DNA of 64,000 bases from contig NC_085140.1 of NCBI RefSeq assembly GCF_024139115.2, positions 154,096,452-154,160,451 on the forward strand, in the 5' to 3' direction. Origin of the DNA: Armigeres subalbatus. Lineage: Eukaryota; Arthropoda; Insecta; Diptera; Culicidae. The first letter of the stretch is position 1, and every line of letters begins with the position of its first letter. The position numbers and the translations under genes are program-made. The notes under the pieces are model-generated. The model worked only from the letters and a program-made list of their open reading frames with translations, was not told the origin of the DNA and did no database searches. This document shows, piece after piece, positions 36,302 through 47,218 of this stretch.

Positions 36302-37020
36302 TATATAAACTCGTAGCGGAATACGAGGAAGTACTTCTACTTTTTTAATAATGAAGTTTGTTAAAAAATGTCAAAAACTCCATGTTATTTACGTTTATGA
36401 AAACATATTTTAATCTAAAATATAATTCATTTCAACTCAACACATTAATAATGTTTTGTGTACTATAAACCTAACATTAAATGTGTTTTCAGCAGCGGTA
36501 ACTGATCTTTGTCTTACGGCAGGAATATAAAGAATAAACCTTAAAAATTTCAATGACACATAATGAAGATAATATTAATGAATATTCTGAAAATTTAATA
36601 CCATGCAAAAGTTTGAAAAACGAGAATGGGTTTTTGGCCAACCATTTGTTCTAGCTACCCCATCGTGCAGCGTACTAGCCTTCACGGACAAATGATACCG
36701 CTTCTCCATTTGATTTTGCTGGCAAGAATACTTTCGATCAAAAGCGCGTTCGTTTGTAAATAAGAATATGGGTGAGTTGAGTACCAATAATAATCTCAAA
36801 TTGTTCAGACAAGCAGATCAATGTCTGGATCTTTGTTAGAGATTATACTTTACAAAAAAGAGAAAACATTATTTACCACAAGTTGAACTAATGTAACATT
36901 CCATGTTTCCTAAAATTAAGCCCCATTCAACATGTTGCACCAGAAATCCAAAATTAAAACAGCACGCAAAGCGAAGAACTTCTCTGGGTTATTATCCGAA
37001 CGTTGGCTTCCCACCATTAG
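36302..37020. other. No feature recognised
   Basis: AT-rich, apparently unique. Confidence 0.3.
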
Positions 37021-37600
37021 ATGCCAAATGCACCACCAACTAGCTGCTGGCAACACGATCGACGTTGTTATTTTTCAGCAATCGAAACAATAGCACCGAA
37101 CCAAACTCTCACGCACCTGCCTATTACGAACCGTTTTGTTATGCGGCTCGCTTCCCTTCTATCGGCAGAGTGCAGGAGCTTTGCTCTATTTGCGCCAGTC
37201 TCCCCCTCAACCTGCCGCTAATTACGTTGGCACCTTTCGCTTTCGTTTGCCAACGGCGCAGCGCGGCAGCAGCAACAAATATGTCGTCATTCGAATCCGG
37301 TGGGAAACCGTCGAGACGGAGAGTTGACCCATCAGCGCTCTGCGGCCGGAATTTCGGATTTCCGCAACCCCGGAGGTGTTGTTATTGAGCTCTGTAACAA
37401 CGGTCCGTTGCGGAGTGTAATGCCGTTGTTGGTCCGAAAACTGATTTATGGGTTCATATTGCGGTTCGATGGCAAACCAAGTTGCATAACAATTCGGTAC
37501 ACCTCCATAACATGACAGATCTTGGTGATGATTTACAAGGGTTGGGTTGCTGGTGGATGGGAGCTGATGCTGGTGGTGTGGATGTTGAACCACTTTATAA
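37021..37600. other. GC-richer block with open frames, coding status unclear
   Basis: A minus-strand frame of 123 codons (37222-37593) starts MVQHPHHQHQLP and is H/Q-rich. Overlapping plus-strand frames of 66-107 codons are equally open. No domain or splice signals were recognised. It may be a regulatory region, an exon piece or chance. Confidence 0.2.
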
Positions 37601-38051
37601 CAGACCGTGTATTTATGACAAATTAATAGAGTGTGTAATCAATTTCCCCTTGGTTGGTCCAAGGAAGCATCACAAAAATATAGACCCGGTGAAAGCAATT
37701 TAACCGTTGTCATTTATGGCCGAATAATGTTCATTGTTCATTCAAGCCCCCGTGAGCAATTCGGAAAATCCATCACAAATTAAGCATTATATGTGTGGAA
37801 TAGTGAGGGGTGTTACAGTTTAATTTATATTAAATAACTGGTTCAATGACTAATGTAATTGAATACTACAAATGAAATTAATTAGTTTATAAATTAGATG
37901 TTTTGGTTAATATACTTCATAATTCGAATGACTATACAAAAAAAACATACTATGTATTGTCTTCTACTCCATTATGCTATTGTTTAATATGTTTTAGTTT
38001 TATTAAACATATTAAACATTTTTATATGAGCTAATAAGATGATGTTTCTGG
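37601..38051. other. No feature recognised
   Basis: AT-rich sequence before the SINE. Confidence 0.3.
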
Positions 38052-38339
38052 GCCCTCCTTGGCTGTGCGGTAAAATGAGCGGCTACAAAGCAAGACCATG
38101 GCTGGAGTCAATTCCCAGTCCGGTCAAGGGAATTTTCGGATTGGAAATTTTCTCGATCGGACTGGGTATAAAGATATCATCGTGTTAACCTTATGATATA
38201 CGAATGCAAAAATGGAACTTGGCTTAGAAACCTCACAATTAATAACTGTGGAAATTTAATGAACACTTAGCTGCGAGGCGGAAATTTCCCAGTGAGGGAT
38301 GTACTGCCAATGAAGAAGAACAAGATGAAGAAGAACAAA
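38052..38339 (+). mobile_element. Feilai-like SINE, nearly complete
   Basis: tRNA-related head (gccctccttggctgtgcggt, ggctacaaagcaagaccatg). The box B area is altered to ggagtcaattccc. The body has gggaattttcggattggaaa and cgaatgcaaaaatggaactt, and the 3' end has cctcacaattaataactgtg followed by an A/G tail of gaagaa. It aligns with 765-1078 along its length. The damaged box B suggests it is no longer a Pol III template. Confidence 0.85.
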
Positions 38340-38610
38340 TTCCATTTATCGAACACACCAGTATTACCGATTAATGTATGTTCTGTTGAGTTCAATAGTT
38401 TTCTATCAGAGACAGTTTTACAAACCTGCGTACACAACAGCTTTTTGCAGTTTATAAGGACCTGAGGGCGCTAAACGTTGAGGACGACTGGAAGCGGTTA
38501 GCCAAGTATCGAGTGCAGTTGAGGAGGTACTCCATGTGGCGTAGGTTCTTCGAAAAGCTGTGGCCCAAGTAAGTATTTCCCTACATTCTGGCTACCTTTC
38601 AGGCCTACCG

Positions 38611-38936
38611 TACCCGGGTAGAAGCCATGAACAGAATATCTAAACATGATATGGTTTTGATTGATATAAGAGATAAAAGAACTGGCAACAATATCAAAAA
38701 TTTGCACCGAAATATCATTTGAACATCAAGATATGCTATGGATAAGAACAAACTAATGGCACATGATATTGATCACTTCTTACAAATAGCACAACTTGAT
38801 CTCCTCATGATATTTTAGTGCAAAATATTGATATTGTCGTGTGATCTTTTATCTCTTATATCAATCATGTCAATATCTCATTTTGCTATCTTATCAACAT
38901 TTGATATTAATGAGTTATTTTCGTCTACTCGGGTAG
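38611..38936. mobile_element. MITE with TACCCGGGTAG termini
   Basis: Left end tacccgggtaga and right end tctactcgggta are inverted with one mismatch. Internally gattgatataagagataaaa is matched inverted by ttttatctcttatatcaatc. A fragment of the same family lies at 47118-47218 in inverted orientation. Confidence 0.75.
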
Positions 38937-39220
38937 TCATTCGAATCTCGCGGTGTGAAAGATGGATGGTTCTACCGCCTCCTCCACGTATTCCTCTTCC
39001 GTCTGCACTCCATCATAGATGACGGGAAACAGTTTTCATTCGAAGACTCCAAGTGCTTGTTGGTCCTCCACAAGCATCGTCTTTGCTTTGAGTCCGTAGA
39101 GGAATACTGGTCTAATGAGCGTTTTGTGGATAGCTAGTTTGGTAGGACGTCAAAATTCTCTTCAGTGTGACGATGGCTTCCTTCATCTTCTCAAAGTTAC
39201 GCGCAATAATATCAAGCACA
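38937..39220 (-). pseudogene. Internally deleted RTE-like ORF fragment
   Basis: The plus-strand text tctcgcggtgtgaaagatgg, gtagaggaatactggtctaa and cttcatcttctcaaagttac matches three separate parts of the RTE element at 33165-33720 in the same order, with the intervening sequence deleted. This is a second, older copy of a related RTE. Confidence 0.8.
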
Positions 39221-40794
39221 AAGTTGCATAATAACAAAAATAATCGTTTCTTAATTTTTCTAAAATGTAAAAAAAACCAACTAGGTATGTATTGCCGAAC
39301 ACGGAAAGGGGCAGTATAATCAATAAATCGCCTTAGGTGCATTGAAGGCAAACGCTCTCTTCACGCTTTGGTGCCTCAAAACATATTGAAGTCATGTCAT
39401 TTATAGTGCGAGATCTCAAATGAAACAAAATGAATCAACGAACGCGAAGAAATGTTGATTGTTCATTTGGAATCAATCAATTTGCAAACAAACCTCAAAT
39501 CGACCATTCGCACCGTGCTAATGGTGAGCGATTTGTGCAAAAAACGGAACGGTGCAAGCCTGTCAAAAAGTGACAGTCAATGTTACTCCTTTCACGCGTT
39601 GAAGTGCCCAGAAGCTCATCAGTTTTCATTAAACATACGAATGTGAATGTGATTCTTACTATTAGGGTGGAATCATCCAATAAAAATGGAGGTCAGACAG
39701 TCACCCGTTCCGTGACTCGTGATTGTCTGCCATTTTCTGCTCTATTAACAACAGTGAATGAAGGTTGTAAAGCAATTAGTACAACTATTTGTAATTTTTT
39801 TTCTCAAAGCCATACATGCATTAGGAACCATGAAACAATAACAAATCGGACGAATGCTTTCAAAATGACACTTCTCTGTCTTTCGTACCATTCGTACATG
39901 TCAGAGAAATACCGATGGTGAATTATTTTATGTGCAACACAACGCATCGAGAAAGACCTCGAGTTGATTCATTGCATGCATGCTTTTGTTTCATTGTTGA
40001 CAGTGGGATGATGTGTGCTTTGCAATTGCGCATTAATCGCTGCTGATGGTCGGTTAATTACCATGAGTAGTAGTTCATATGGAGCGGATTAAAGTGGAGT
40101 AAGAAGTTTGGTTGATTGGGACAGTTGAGGCATTACTGGCTGAATGAAGAGGCTCACTATTGAAGGACTAAGAATTTATGGAAGTTACACAAAAATACAA
40201 AAGAAACTTGTTGCTAGAATTTCTTGACATTCTTTCTTAAGTCTTTTCTAAAATTACAACCAACAGAAATAACAAAACACTTTTATCTTAACAATCTAAA
40301 ATAAAAACTTTAGAGATTGAATTTGAAGAAATTTAACATATTGTACGCGTCAATAAATCGTTAATTGATTCAACGTCATCCACCGACACCGATTCCACCA
40401 ACATCGCAACAATGGACTGTGATTGAGTAACAATGCTACCACCGCTCAACATGAACGAGTAGATCATAATTTAACCATTTATGTAACTATTAAAATTCGA
40501 TTGCTCGAAAATGTCAACTACTTGTGTTTTTTATCTCTTCACCGCGTACTAATTTACGCTCAACCATCTACGTGGATTCAGCTTGTACAAAAGAGTAGGC
40601 ACGTTGTAGATAATTAAAATATTAATTTATGCTCCGCACCATTCACCGTGTTTACTGCCATTGCATTGACGGAAAGCAATTTTCAGCCAAATAATTTTAT
40701 AGTCCATGAAACCAACTAGTCGTCCATAATCCGCTTTAGATTGGATGACATCCTCCCGCACAAATATGCATGTCTTGTTGCGGTATTGATCGAC
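39221..40794. other. No feature recognised
   Basis: Apparently unique sequence. A 113-codon plus frame at 39580-39921 has no recognised domain. Confidence 0.3.
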
Positions 40795-41215
40795 CAAAAT
40801 AAAAATGCTCCTTGGGAAATAGAAGTTCTAAAGGTAATTTGAAAATTGCTAATAAAACAGGGTGGTTACTAAAATTCCATGTTCAATTTCTCCCTTTTTC
40901 CGGTTTTAGCGAAATATGTTGTCAAGTTTTCCAGATTTTTAAAGGGGAAGTTTAACTTTTAACAAAATCAGGTTAAGATTATCAGAACAATAGCATCAAT
41001 TGCTCCGGAACTTTGTTATTACGCATAAAGGGCAATAATAAGAGACTTAGGACACAATTTTCGGGTTACGGACAAAAGGTCGAAAAACGAAAGGTCTTTT
41101 TTTTGGGCCAATTTATTTTTGCTTTGTAGAAAATTCTCAATTGTTTATGGAAATTTTGCTATTATTTATGGAACATTTCTAATTCTTTATATAAATTTTA
41201 TTTTGGTTAAAAAGT
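40795..41215. repeat. Possible degenerate foldback relative
   Basis: aaaaatgctccttggg near 40802 and, further right, ttgtttatggaaattttgc and tttatggaacatttc carry the same words as the foldbacks at 17918 and 59905. The arms cannot be aligned end to end. Confidence 0.35.
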
Positions 41216-41480
41216 AACAAGGTCAAAGGTTCATTCAATTCTGCAGACTATCTGCATCATACTCCATCGTTTAAAAAGTGTGTCCACGTGCATTTTTGTG
41301 ACCTCTAGAACTCACGCAGTTTTGCAGAGATGTAGCCAAAAGGCGCTTTTTTGATTTTCACGTTTGAAACAAAACTGAGCACGACTTAATCGACCTTTTG
41401 CAAAAAAAGAACTCTAACTCTTGCCAGTTTTGTAAAAGAAAAACACCCAAAATAAGGGTCAACGTTACCGGAACCTTTGA

Positions 41481-41497
41481 GGGGAGGGGGGGGGGGT
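41481..41497 (+). repeat. G-tract
   Basis: A run of four G then about twelve G with one A between. It could form a G-quadruplex or be a sequencing-difficult homopolymer. Confidence 0.7.
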
Positions 41498-41859
41498 TAT
41501 ATTCCTTCCCATTATTACGCAATGTAAAGTGAAATTTGTTCGTGTTATGCAGTTATTATATATTTAAAGGTAAACTTGGTTAAGGGTGCACAATCCAATT
41601 CCAAATAAGGAAATTGAAAAATCAGAGTTATTTATAGTTAAATGCATTTCTAAAAATCCATAAAATTATATAACCAATAAAACACACAAATTTAATTTAA
41701 AGTAGAATACAGTCAATTGAGGGGATCATTGATTCATGCAGAGATTTAGAATAAAAAATATTTGGGAAGCTGTTCTATGAGATGAAAGCAGTACAACATG
41801 AGTCAATATCGAGTCCTAAAACGTCTACTAATGAAGGATCAACTGCAAATTCATTTAAA

Positions 41860-42480
41860 ACTATCTTTATGTACCCGGCTTTGCTCAGGATTGAAAACTA
41901 AACCCCTTAGTACAAAAAAACATGTCTTCCAAATTTGATAGAAATCGGTCAAGAGATTTCAAAGTATTAACGAAATATTCAATGGGTAATCAAATACCTT
42001 TCAACACACCGGCCTTCTTTTCCTAATGATTCTCTCGCCCTCTTTATAATCGTCCACTTAGCACAAAGAATATGTGCACCGAATTTGGTTGAAATCGGTT
42101 AACGGGTTCAGAAGCAACACACCATCCCTCCACACCCTCCCTCGATTTTAATGACTTTCCCACCCCATCTATAATCTTCCCATCAGGAAAGGGAATGTGT
42201 GTGAATGTGTGAAATCGGCCCAGGGATGCAGAGCAGAAGTTACAATGAATTTTTCTGAACAATACTCCTCTCTCCATACCCTCACCCTATTCCCAATTAC
42301 CCTCCCATATAATCGGATCCTTATAGTGAATATGTGTACAAAATTGAAAGATACACTGAATTGTTCGTTTTCTAAATAAAACTCCTTCCACTTTTCCAAT
42401 GACCCACCCCCTTTTTTATCCTCCCCTGAGAATAGTGAATGGGTGTACCAAATTTGGTTGAATTTGGTCAAGTGGTGCGG
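41860..42480. repeat. Degenerate tandem repeat, roughly 110-135-bp period
   Basis: Four to five units, each with gaatatgtgtaccaaatttg, gttgaaatcggtcaa, a c/t-rich ccaccctccc part and tataatcg. Units recur near 41930, 42068, 42190, 42325 and 42432. Frames through it are not conserved. Confidence 0.6.
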
Positions 42481-42794
42481 AAGTACTTAGCGAACATACA
42501 CACTGTAAAAAAGCCATGTAATTTTAGATGCTTCGTGACCGACACCCACGAGCATCATTATTGATGCAAAATTGTGTCGTGACCGGTGTTAGTAAAATCA
42601 TTCATAAAGCTCCCGCGCGAACTAACTCATTTGCGATTTAAAAATAATGGATCACGTCTGAGTTCTTCATGCTAAAATAGATCATTTCACTCATTTCCCA
42701 AAAAATCATTTCGCTTTCAAAAGTGTGTATAATCAATTTGGGGGCAATTTGTTGTTTACACACGCAAGAGTATCCATTGTTCTATGTGTTGAAC

Positions 42795-42806
42795 GTTAAT
42801 TCACTG
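42795..42806. repeat. Target-site duplication of the PLE, copy 1
   Basis: GTTAATTCACTG, identical to 45016-45027. Confidence 0.85.
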
Positions 42807-42908
42807 AAAAAAATATATTAAGCTCGTTTAGTGGAATGTATTAAACCGTCTAAGACGAATTAAGTACTGTCCATTTAATTCCACCAGTTAATTTTCGTTA
42901 TCTTTGCA

Positions 42909-42946
42909 GATACGTATTTCGACCACAACTGTGTGGTCGTCTTCAG
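42909..42946 (-). ncRNA. Hammerhead-like ribozyme motif, left PLE end
   Basis: On the minus strand CTGAAGA is followed by one extra C, a perfect 7-bp hairpin (GACCACA, loop CAGT, TGTGGTC), then GAAA, then the self-complementary ATACGTAT ending in C. CTGANGA, helix II, GAAA and a short palindromic helix III followed by the cleavage C follow the hammerhead order. A palindromic helix III suggests a dimeric ribozyme. Against it, the extra C between the core and helix II is non-canonical and helix I pairing beyond two bases is weak. PLEs are known to carry hammerheads in their terminal repeats, which supports the call. Confidence 0.55.
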
Positions 42947-43037
42947 TGTCTTGTACTTGACTCGACTTGAAGAAAACAATCGCAACTTACACTATTTATA
43001 CTACACTAGGTACCTAATCTAATCTTATTTGCCTACT

Positions 43038-43763
43038 TTATTTACCTATACAGTAAATTACTTTATTGTTTAGGTAGAAACTTGAAGAGCCAAGAGCTGC
43101 CTGATCCTTATTCAACAGCGCTGTTTGTACCTGTCGGTGGATTTCCAAACTCTCAGCTACATCGAGTTTCCATGGGGAAGAGACATTTCTTAAGATTTTA
43201 ATATTTGATGCCGTAATTGGGTGATTTTCCTTATACACATGCTCTGCTACCTTAGATCTAAATTCGTAATGTAATCCCTTATCGTTTTCTCTTTTCGCCT
43301 TACTCACTTCCGCCATATGTTCCTTGAACCTTATATCTAATGATCTTTTCGTTTGGCCTACATAGATTTTTTCACATTGGGAACAACTTATCTTATAAAC
43401 GCCTGCCTTATTCAACATTTCTACTTTATCCTTCGTTGAACCCAATAGAGACTTGAGTTGGTTGCTTCTACTGGAGAATACTAGATCGATGCCGAATTTC
43501 CTTAGTCGAGGGCGTAGCTGGTTGGTGATGTGTTTATCATATGAGACCGAAACTCTTTTCAGCGGCTCCTCTATCGGTGTCAGCGTTGTATGTCCATTTC
43601 GTCGTAGGGTCCTTTCCTTCTTGTTGATGATCGCTCGTATAGTCCTCTCCTGGTATCCGTTGATCTTCGCTGTTTCCAAGATGTATTGTAGTTCCTTCGT
43701 TTTTCCTTCTTCGCTCAGGGGTATCGTCTGCATCCTGTGGATCATGTGATGAAATGCTGCCAT
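43038..43763 (-). pseudogene. PLE ORF fragment with GIY-YIG endonuclease (left arm)
   Basis: From the inner junction the frame begins MAAFHHMIHRMQ (post-RT linker) and continues through GIDLVFSSRSNQLKS to VYKISCSQCEKIYVGQTKRS, the GIY-YIG core in its PLE form (VYKI...YVG). RFKEHMAEV and VAEHVYKENHPI follow. This copy is uninterrupted across the endonuclease. Close to the C-terminus it lacks 7 bp present in the right arm, changing the last residues (NKDQAALGSSS rather than NKDQGNGSSWLF). The frame continues upstream past the junction to 43991, but there it reads antisense to the plus copy and is meaningless. Confidence 0.88.
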
Positions 43764-43767
43764 ATCA

Positions 43768-44798
43768 CCGTTTTTGTGCGAACTGTTCATGGCGAATCTG
43801 GAGAACAACCTACAAGAACAAGGAATACTACCCCAGAAGTGGTGGAGGTACGTCGACGACATTTTCAGCATCATCAACCGAAAGGATCTACCCAGGATTT
43901 TGGAAGCGATAAACAACGTGCATAAGGACATCAAATTTACCTTCGAAGAGGAAAAAGAAGGTAAACTACCTTTCTTGGATCTACTAGTCATCAGGGAAGC
44001 AAATACAACATTGAGCCTCGAAATCTACAGGAAGCCCACGAACACCATGAGAGTCATCCCATATACATCGAACCATTCGTACCAACATAAAATGGCAGCA
44101 TTTCATCACATGATCCACAGGATGCAGACGATACCCCTGAGCGAAGAAGGAAAAACGAAGGAACTACAATACATCTTGGAAACAGCGAAGATCAACGGAT
44201 ACCAGGAGAGCACTATACGAGCGATCATCAACAAGAAGGAAAGGACCCTACGACGAAATGGACATACAACGCTGACACCGATAGAGGAGCCGCTGAAAAG
44301 AGTTTCGGTCTCATATGATAAACACATCACCAACCAGCTACGCCCTCGACTAAGGAAATTCGGCATCGATCTAGTATTCTCCAGTAGAAGCAACCAACTC
44401 AAGTCTCTATTGGGTTCAACGAAGGATAAAGTAGAAATGTTGAATAAGGCAGGCGTTTATAAGATAAGTTGTTCCCAATGTGAAAAAATCTATGTAGGCC
44501 AAACAAAAGATCATTAGATATAAGGTTCAAGGAACATATGGCGGAAGTGAGTAAGGCGAAAAGAGAAAACGATAAGGGATTACATTACGAATTTAGATCT
44601 AAGGTAGCAGAGCATGTGTATAAGGAAAATCACCCAATTACGGCATCAAATATTAAAATCTTAAGAAATGTCTCTTCCCCATGGAAACTCGATGTAGCTG
44701 AGAGTTTGGAAATCCACCGACAGGTACAAACAGCGCTGTTGAATAAGGATCAGGGAAATGGCAGCTCTTGGCTCTTCAAGTTTCTACCTAAACAATAA
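43768..44798 (+). pseudogene. PLE ORF fragment: RT C-terminal part plus GIY-YIG (right copy)
   Basis: Begins in frame at PFLCELFMANLEN, just upstream of the RT catalytic box KWWRYVDDIFSI (YVDD). It continues through the KLPFLDLLV and YRKPTNT thumb region, the linker MAAFHHMIHRMQ and GIY-YIG core VYKISCSQCEKIYVGQTK. One base is lost at about 44508, giving a premature stop (QTKDH). The downstream part resumes in another frame at MAEVSKAKREN and ends SSWLFKFLPKQ at 44798. The N-terminal two-thirds of the RT is absent, as in most 5'-truncated PLE copies. Non-functional. Confidence 0.9.
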
Positions 44799-44914
44799 AG
44801 TAATTTACTGTATATGTAAATAAAGTAGGCAAATAAGATTAGATTAGGTACCTAGTGTAGTATAAATAGTGTAAGTTGCGATTGTTTTCTTCAAGTCGAG
44901 TCAAGTACAAGACA

Positions 44915-44952
44915 CTGAAGACGACCACACAGTTGTGGTCGAAATACGTATC
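44915..44952 (+). ncRNA. Hammerhead-like ribozyme motif, right PLE end
   Basis: Identical in sequence to the left-end motif (42909-42946) but on the plus strand: CTGAAGA, extra C, the 7-bp hairpin, GAAA, palindromic ATACGTAT and terminal C, then tgcaaagataacg. Identity of both 38-nt copies shows they come from the same terminal sequence. The same caveats apply. Confidence 0.55.
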
Positions 44953-45015
44953 TGCAAAGATAACGAAAATTAACTGGTGGAATTAAATGGACAGTACTTA
45001 ATTCGTCTTAGACGG

Positions 45016-45027
45016 GTTAATTCACTG
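45016..45027. repeat. Target-site duplication of the PLE, copy 2
   Basis: GTTAATTCACTG, identical to 42795-42806. Confidence 0.85.
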
Positions 45028-45151
45028 TTATTTACGAAGGAGAACGAAAGAAAACCTACGATGATTCAAATGGATTATTCAACTCAGCCATGATTTTTTA
45101 GGTGCTGAGTTGGGTGCGTTTCAACTCACGAGTGATTTGAATCGTTTATGA

Positions 45152-45586
45152 GTCGTGACCAAGGAATGTAATTGTCGCTGAAAAATGCAAAAAACAAGCG
45201 ACAAAAGAGAATAGCGATAACTCTTTGTCCCCATCTGCAGAGGATAAAGACATTGTTGCGTTCCATTTTATTTGCAACAAACATGGAGAGGTAATTGTTG
45301 TGAACTTTTCAAACTGCGATAACTTGTTTATTTTAGAAGTAAAACGCAAATCCTGTCAACAGATGGTTAAGTTTATGTCTAATCTATGATAACTGATACT
45401 AATTTAATCAAAAACATCATCGGAAACCGACTACTTCTCAAAATGCGCGGCAGGCGATAATTGTCCTATTCTGTTGCAGTTTGGGACAAACGCTTATTGC
45501 GAGTTGAGTTTGTCCCAACATTTACAAGAGAGGATAATGTCGTTGTCATTGGCAATGTTGTTATTTTACATTCCTTGGTCCGTGAC
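45152..45586. mobile_element. 435-bp MITE with ACCAAGGAATGTAA termini
   Basis: Left end gtcgtgaccaaggaatgtaa and right end ttacattccttggtccgtgac are inverted with a one-base indel. The interior matches 32018-32350 in reverse orientation. It contains a hairpin, ttgggacaaac and gtttgtcccaa (45479-45516). Confidence 0.8.
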
Positions 45587-46075
45587 AAAGGTGAAACGAA
45601 GTTCATTATTAAGTTTACACGACTGTTTTATTGAAACAAAAATCATTAAGTTCCAGACGGGGATCGAACATTGGCGTACTGCGTGAGCGTCACTCTCGCT
45701 ACTATTCAGTCATCTCAGCTTCTTGAAGGAAGAGAGATCGACGTAAAACAGGTTCTACATTCTACCGTGAATGCTCTGTTCACTGCATCAACTCGTCGTC
45801 TGCTCGAGTGTACGGTGCTTTTGTTGTCATTTCCATCGCTCATCGCACCGCTTGCTGTGTTTTGGTTTCAAGGGATGTAAAATTAAATTATTATTCATTA
45901 AAAATGTGTAATTCCGTGTAATTCCGTACACCCCTAGTACCCATATCTATGGAATAGGAAGATTTGATGTCATTTCTATTGGGAATATTATTTTATTTGT
46001 TGCCTTCTAGATAAGAAATTTTTCGCGGATTCGTGCATAGCTTTTCCAGTTTATCCAGTATATTTTATTTCAGAT
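45587..46075. other. No feature recognised
   Basis: A plus frame of 69 codons at 45671-45880 shows no family signature. Confidence 0.3.
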
Positions 46076-46857
46076 TAGGGAGCGAGTGCTAGTAATGGAC
46101 CCCTTACGTATAATGGACCCCCTGAACTAAATCCCAAATTAAACGTTGGGATCGACTATTTTCTACAAACTTCCGTTGGGTGAAGTTGCTTCGTGTAACA
46201 GGACAGCATTTTCATACATTTGTTATGGACAGGCAAGAAGAAATTTAGTTAGGGGAACTGTTCCTTGAATTCATACCATGTACCCAAATCAATACCATTC
46301 GAAAACAAAGAATAGGTGCGCTAATTGTTTTATTTCTCATTTTTGTGATTTTTTTCAGCAGTGAGCACGCCGGAAAACAACAAAACACGACACAAATTGA
46401 GCCTAAATTGCCTGTTTTGCGAATGTTATTGATATAGGAGCATGTTATTAATAATGGAACAAATACCCTATATTAACTAAATTTGTAAATGTAAATATGC
46501 TAAAGGGTCTATTACTAGCACACCAGGGGGGGTCCATTATAGGTAGAAAGAACAGGTGGGAATGGAACATATAAATCAAATGGGAGGGGGGGCCATAATA
46601 CGTATATAAACAAACTCGACGTTGCGTATTATGGACCCGAAGGTGGCTATAATAGGCATGCTGGCTACATAATTTTAAAATGCTTGCTTTAGTAGTAAAA
46701 ATGAATGTTTTGGCTAGTTTTATGTACGAAACACGATGCTGATACCTGTTGCTTGTCATCTGGTGCAGCAGAGTAATTAGTCAAGAGGCTTTTTCTAGCG
46801 GCGCGACTAAAATAAATTTTAGTCGTTAAGGGGTCCATAACTACCACTCTTTCCCTA
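46076..46857. mobile_element. 0.78-kb TIR element with reiterated AATGGACCCC word
   Basis: Left end tagggagcgagtgctagtaa and the inverted right end (ttaccactctttccctac-like) match at about 24 of 30 positions. The word ataatggaccccc recurs near both ends in both orientations (46095, 46110, 46535, 46590, 46625, 46829). No transposase. Confidence 0.7.
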
Positions 46858-47117
46858 CTCAAACTTGTTTGCCTTTTCATAAAAAAAACTTCATTTTTCG
46901 ATAATTTGTGCTTGAATATGATATTTGGTGATGGCGTCAAAAACTAGGAATTTCCCTTTCCCACACATTTAAAATGTTTTTTTTTTTCGGTGATACATCA
47001 TATATTATATATTACCTGCTTTAAAGTTTTATGAAAATATGAAATCTTTTGACTAAATTTGTTGTTTAATTAAATCACTAGCAGTGTTGAAATAAATTCA
47101 AACTCTCACTTCTCATA
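46858..47117. other. No feature recognised
   Basis: AT-rich, T-run at 46978. Confidence 0.3.
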
Positions 47118-47218
47118 TTTCGGTGCAAATGTTTGATATATTTGCCTGATATTTTATCTCTTGTATCAGTCGGGTCCATATCATGTTTAGTAGTTCTGTT
47201 CATGGCTTCTGCCCTGCT
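47118..47218 (-). mobile_element. Fragment of the TACCCGGGTAG MITE family
   Basis: ttcggtgcaaatgtttgata, gatattttatctcttgtatc and tagtagttctgttcatggct match the reverse complement of 38620-38720. Confidence 0.7.

Larger units (their letters stand above)
42807..45015. mobile_element. Penelope-like element (PLE), two partial copies head to head
   Basis: The left arm (42846-43763, minus strand) and right arm (44092-45015, plus strand) are reverse complements at very high identity. They are separated by 328 bp present only in the plus-strand copy. A 12-bp duplication flanks the whole unit, so it inserted as a single event or as one inverted dimer. Coding sequence shows the PLE combination of reverse transcriptase and C-terminal GIY-YIG endonuclease. 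Both outer ends carry the same non-coding terminal segment with a hammerhead-like hairpin. The left end extends about 33 bp further (ending in an A-run) than the right. PLEs are known for such inverted, 5'-truncated arrangements. Neither half contains the N-terminal part of the RT. Confidence 0.9.

Noticed and set aside
37222..37593. 123-codon H/Q-rich minus-strand frame as a gene
   Set aside because: No domain, overlapping equally open frames on the other strand and no splice or promoter signal. Kept only as an unclear block.
43764..43991. N-terminal extension of the minus-strand PLE frame (MTSRSKKGSLP...)
   Set aside because: It is the antisense of the plus-strand RT fragment, created by the head-to-head junction.
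45671..45880. 69-codon frame ending in hydrophobic residues
   Set aside because: No family match, no start context and no neighbouring exon signals.
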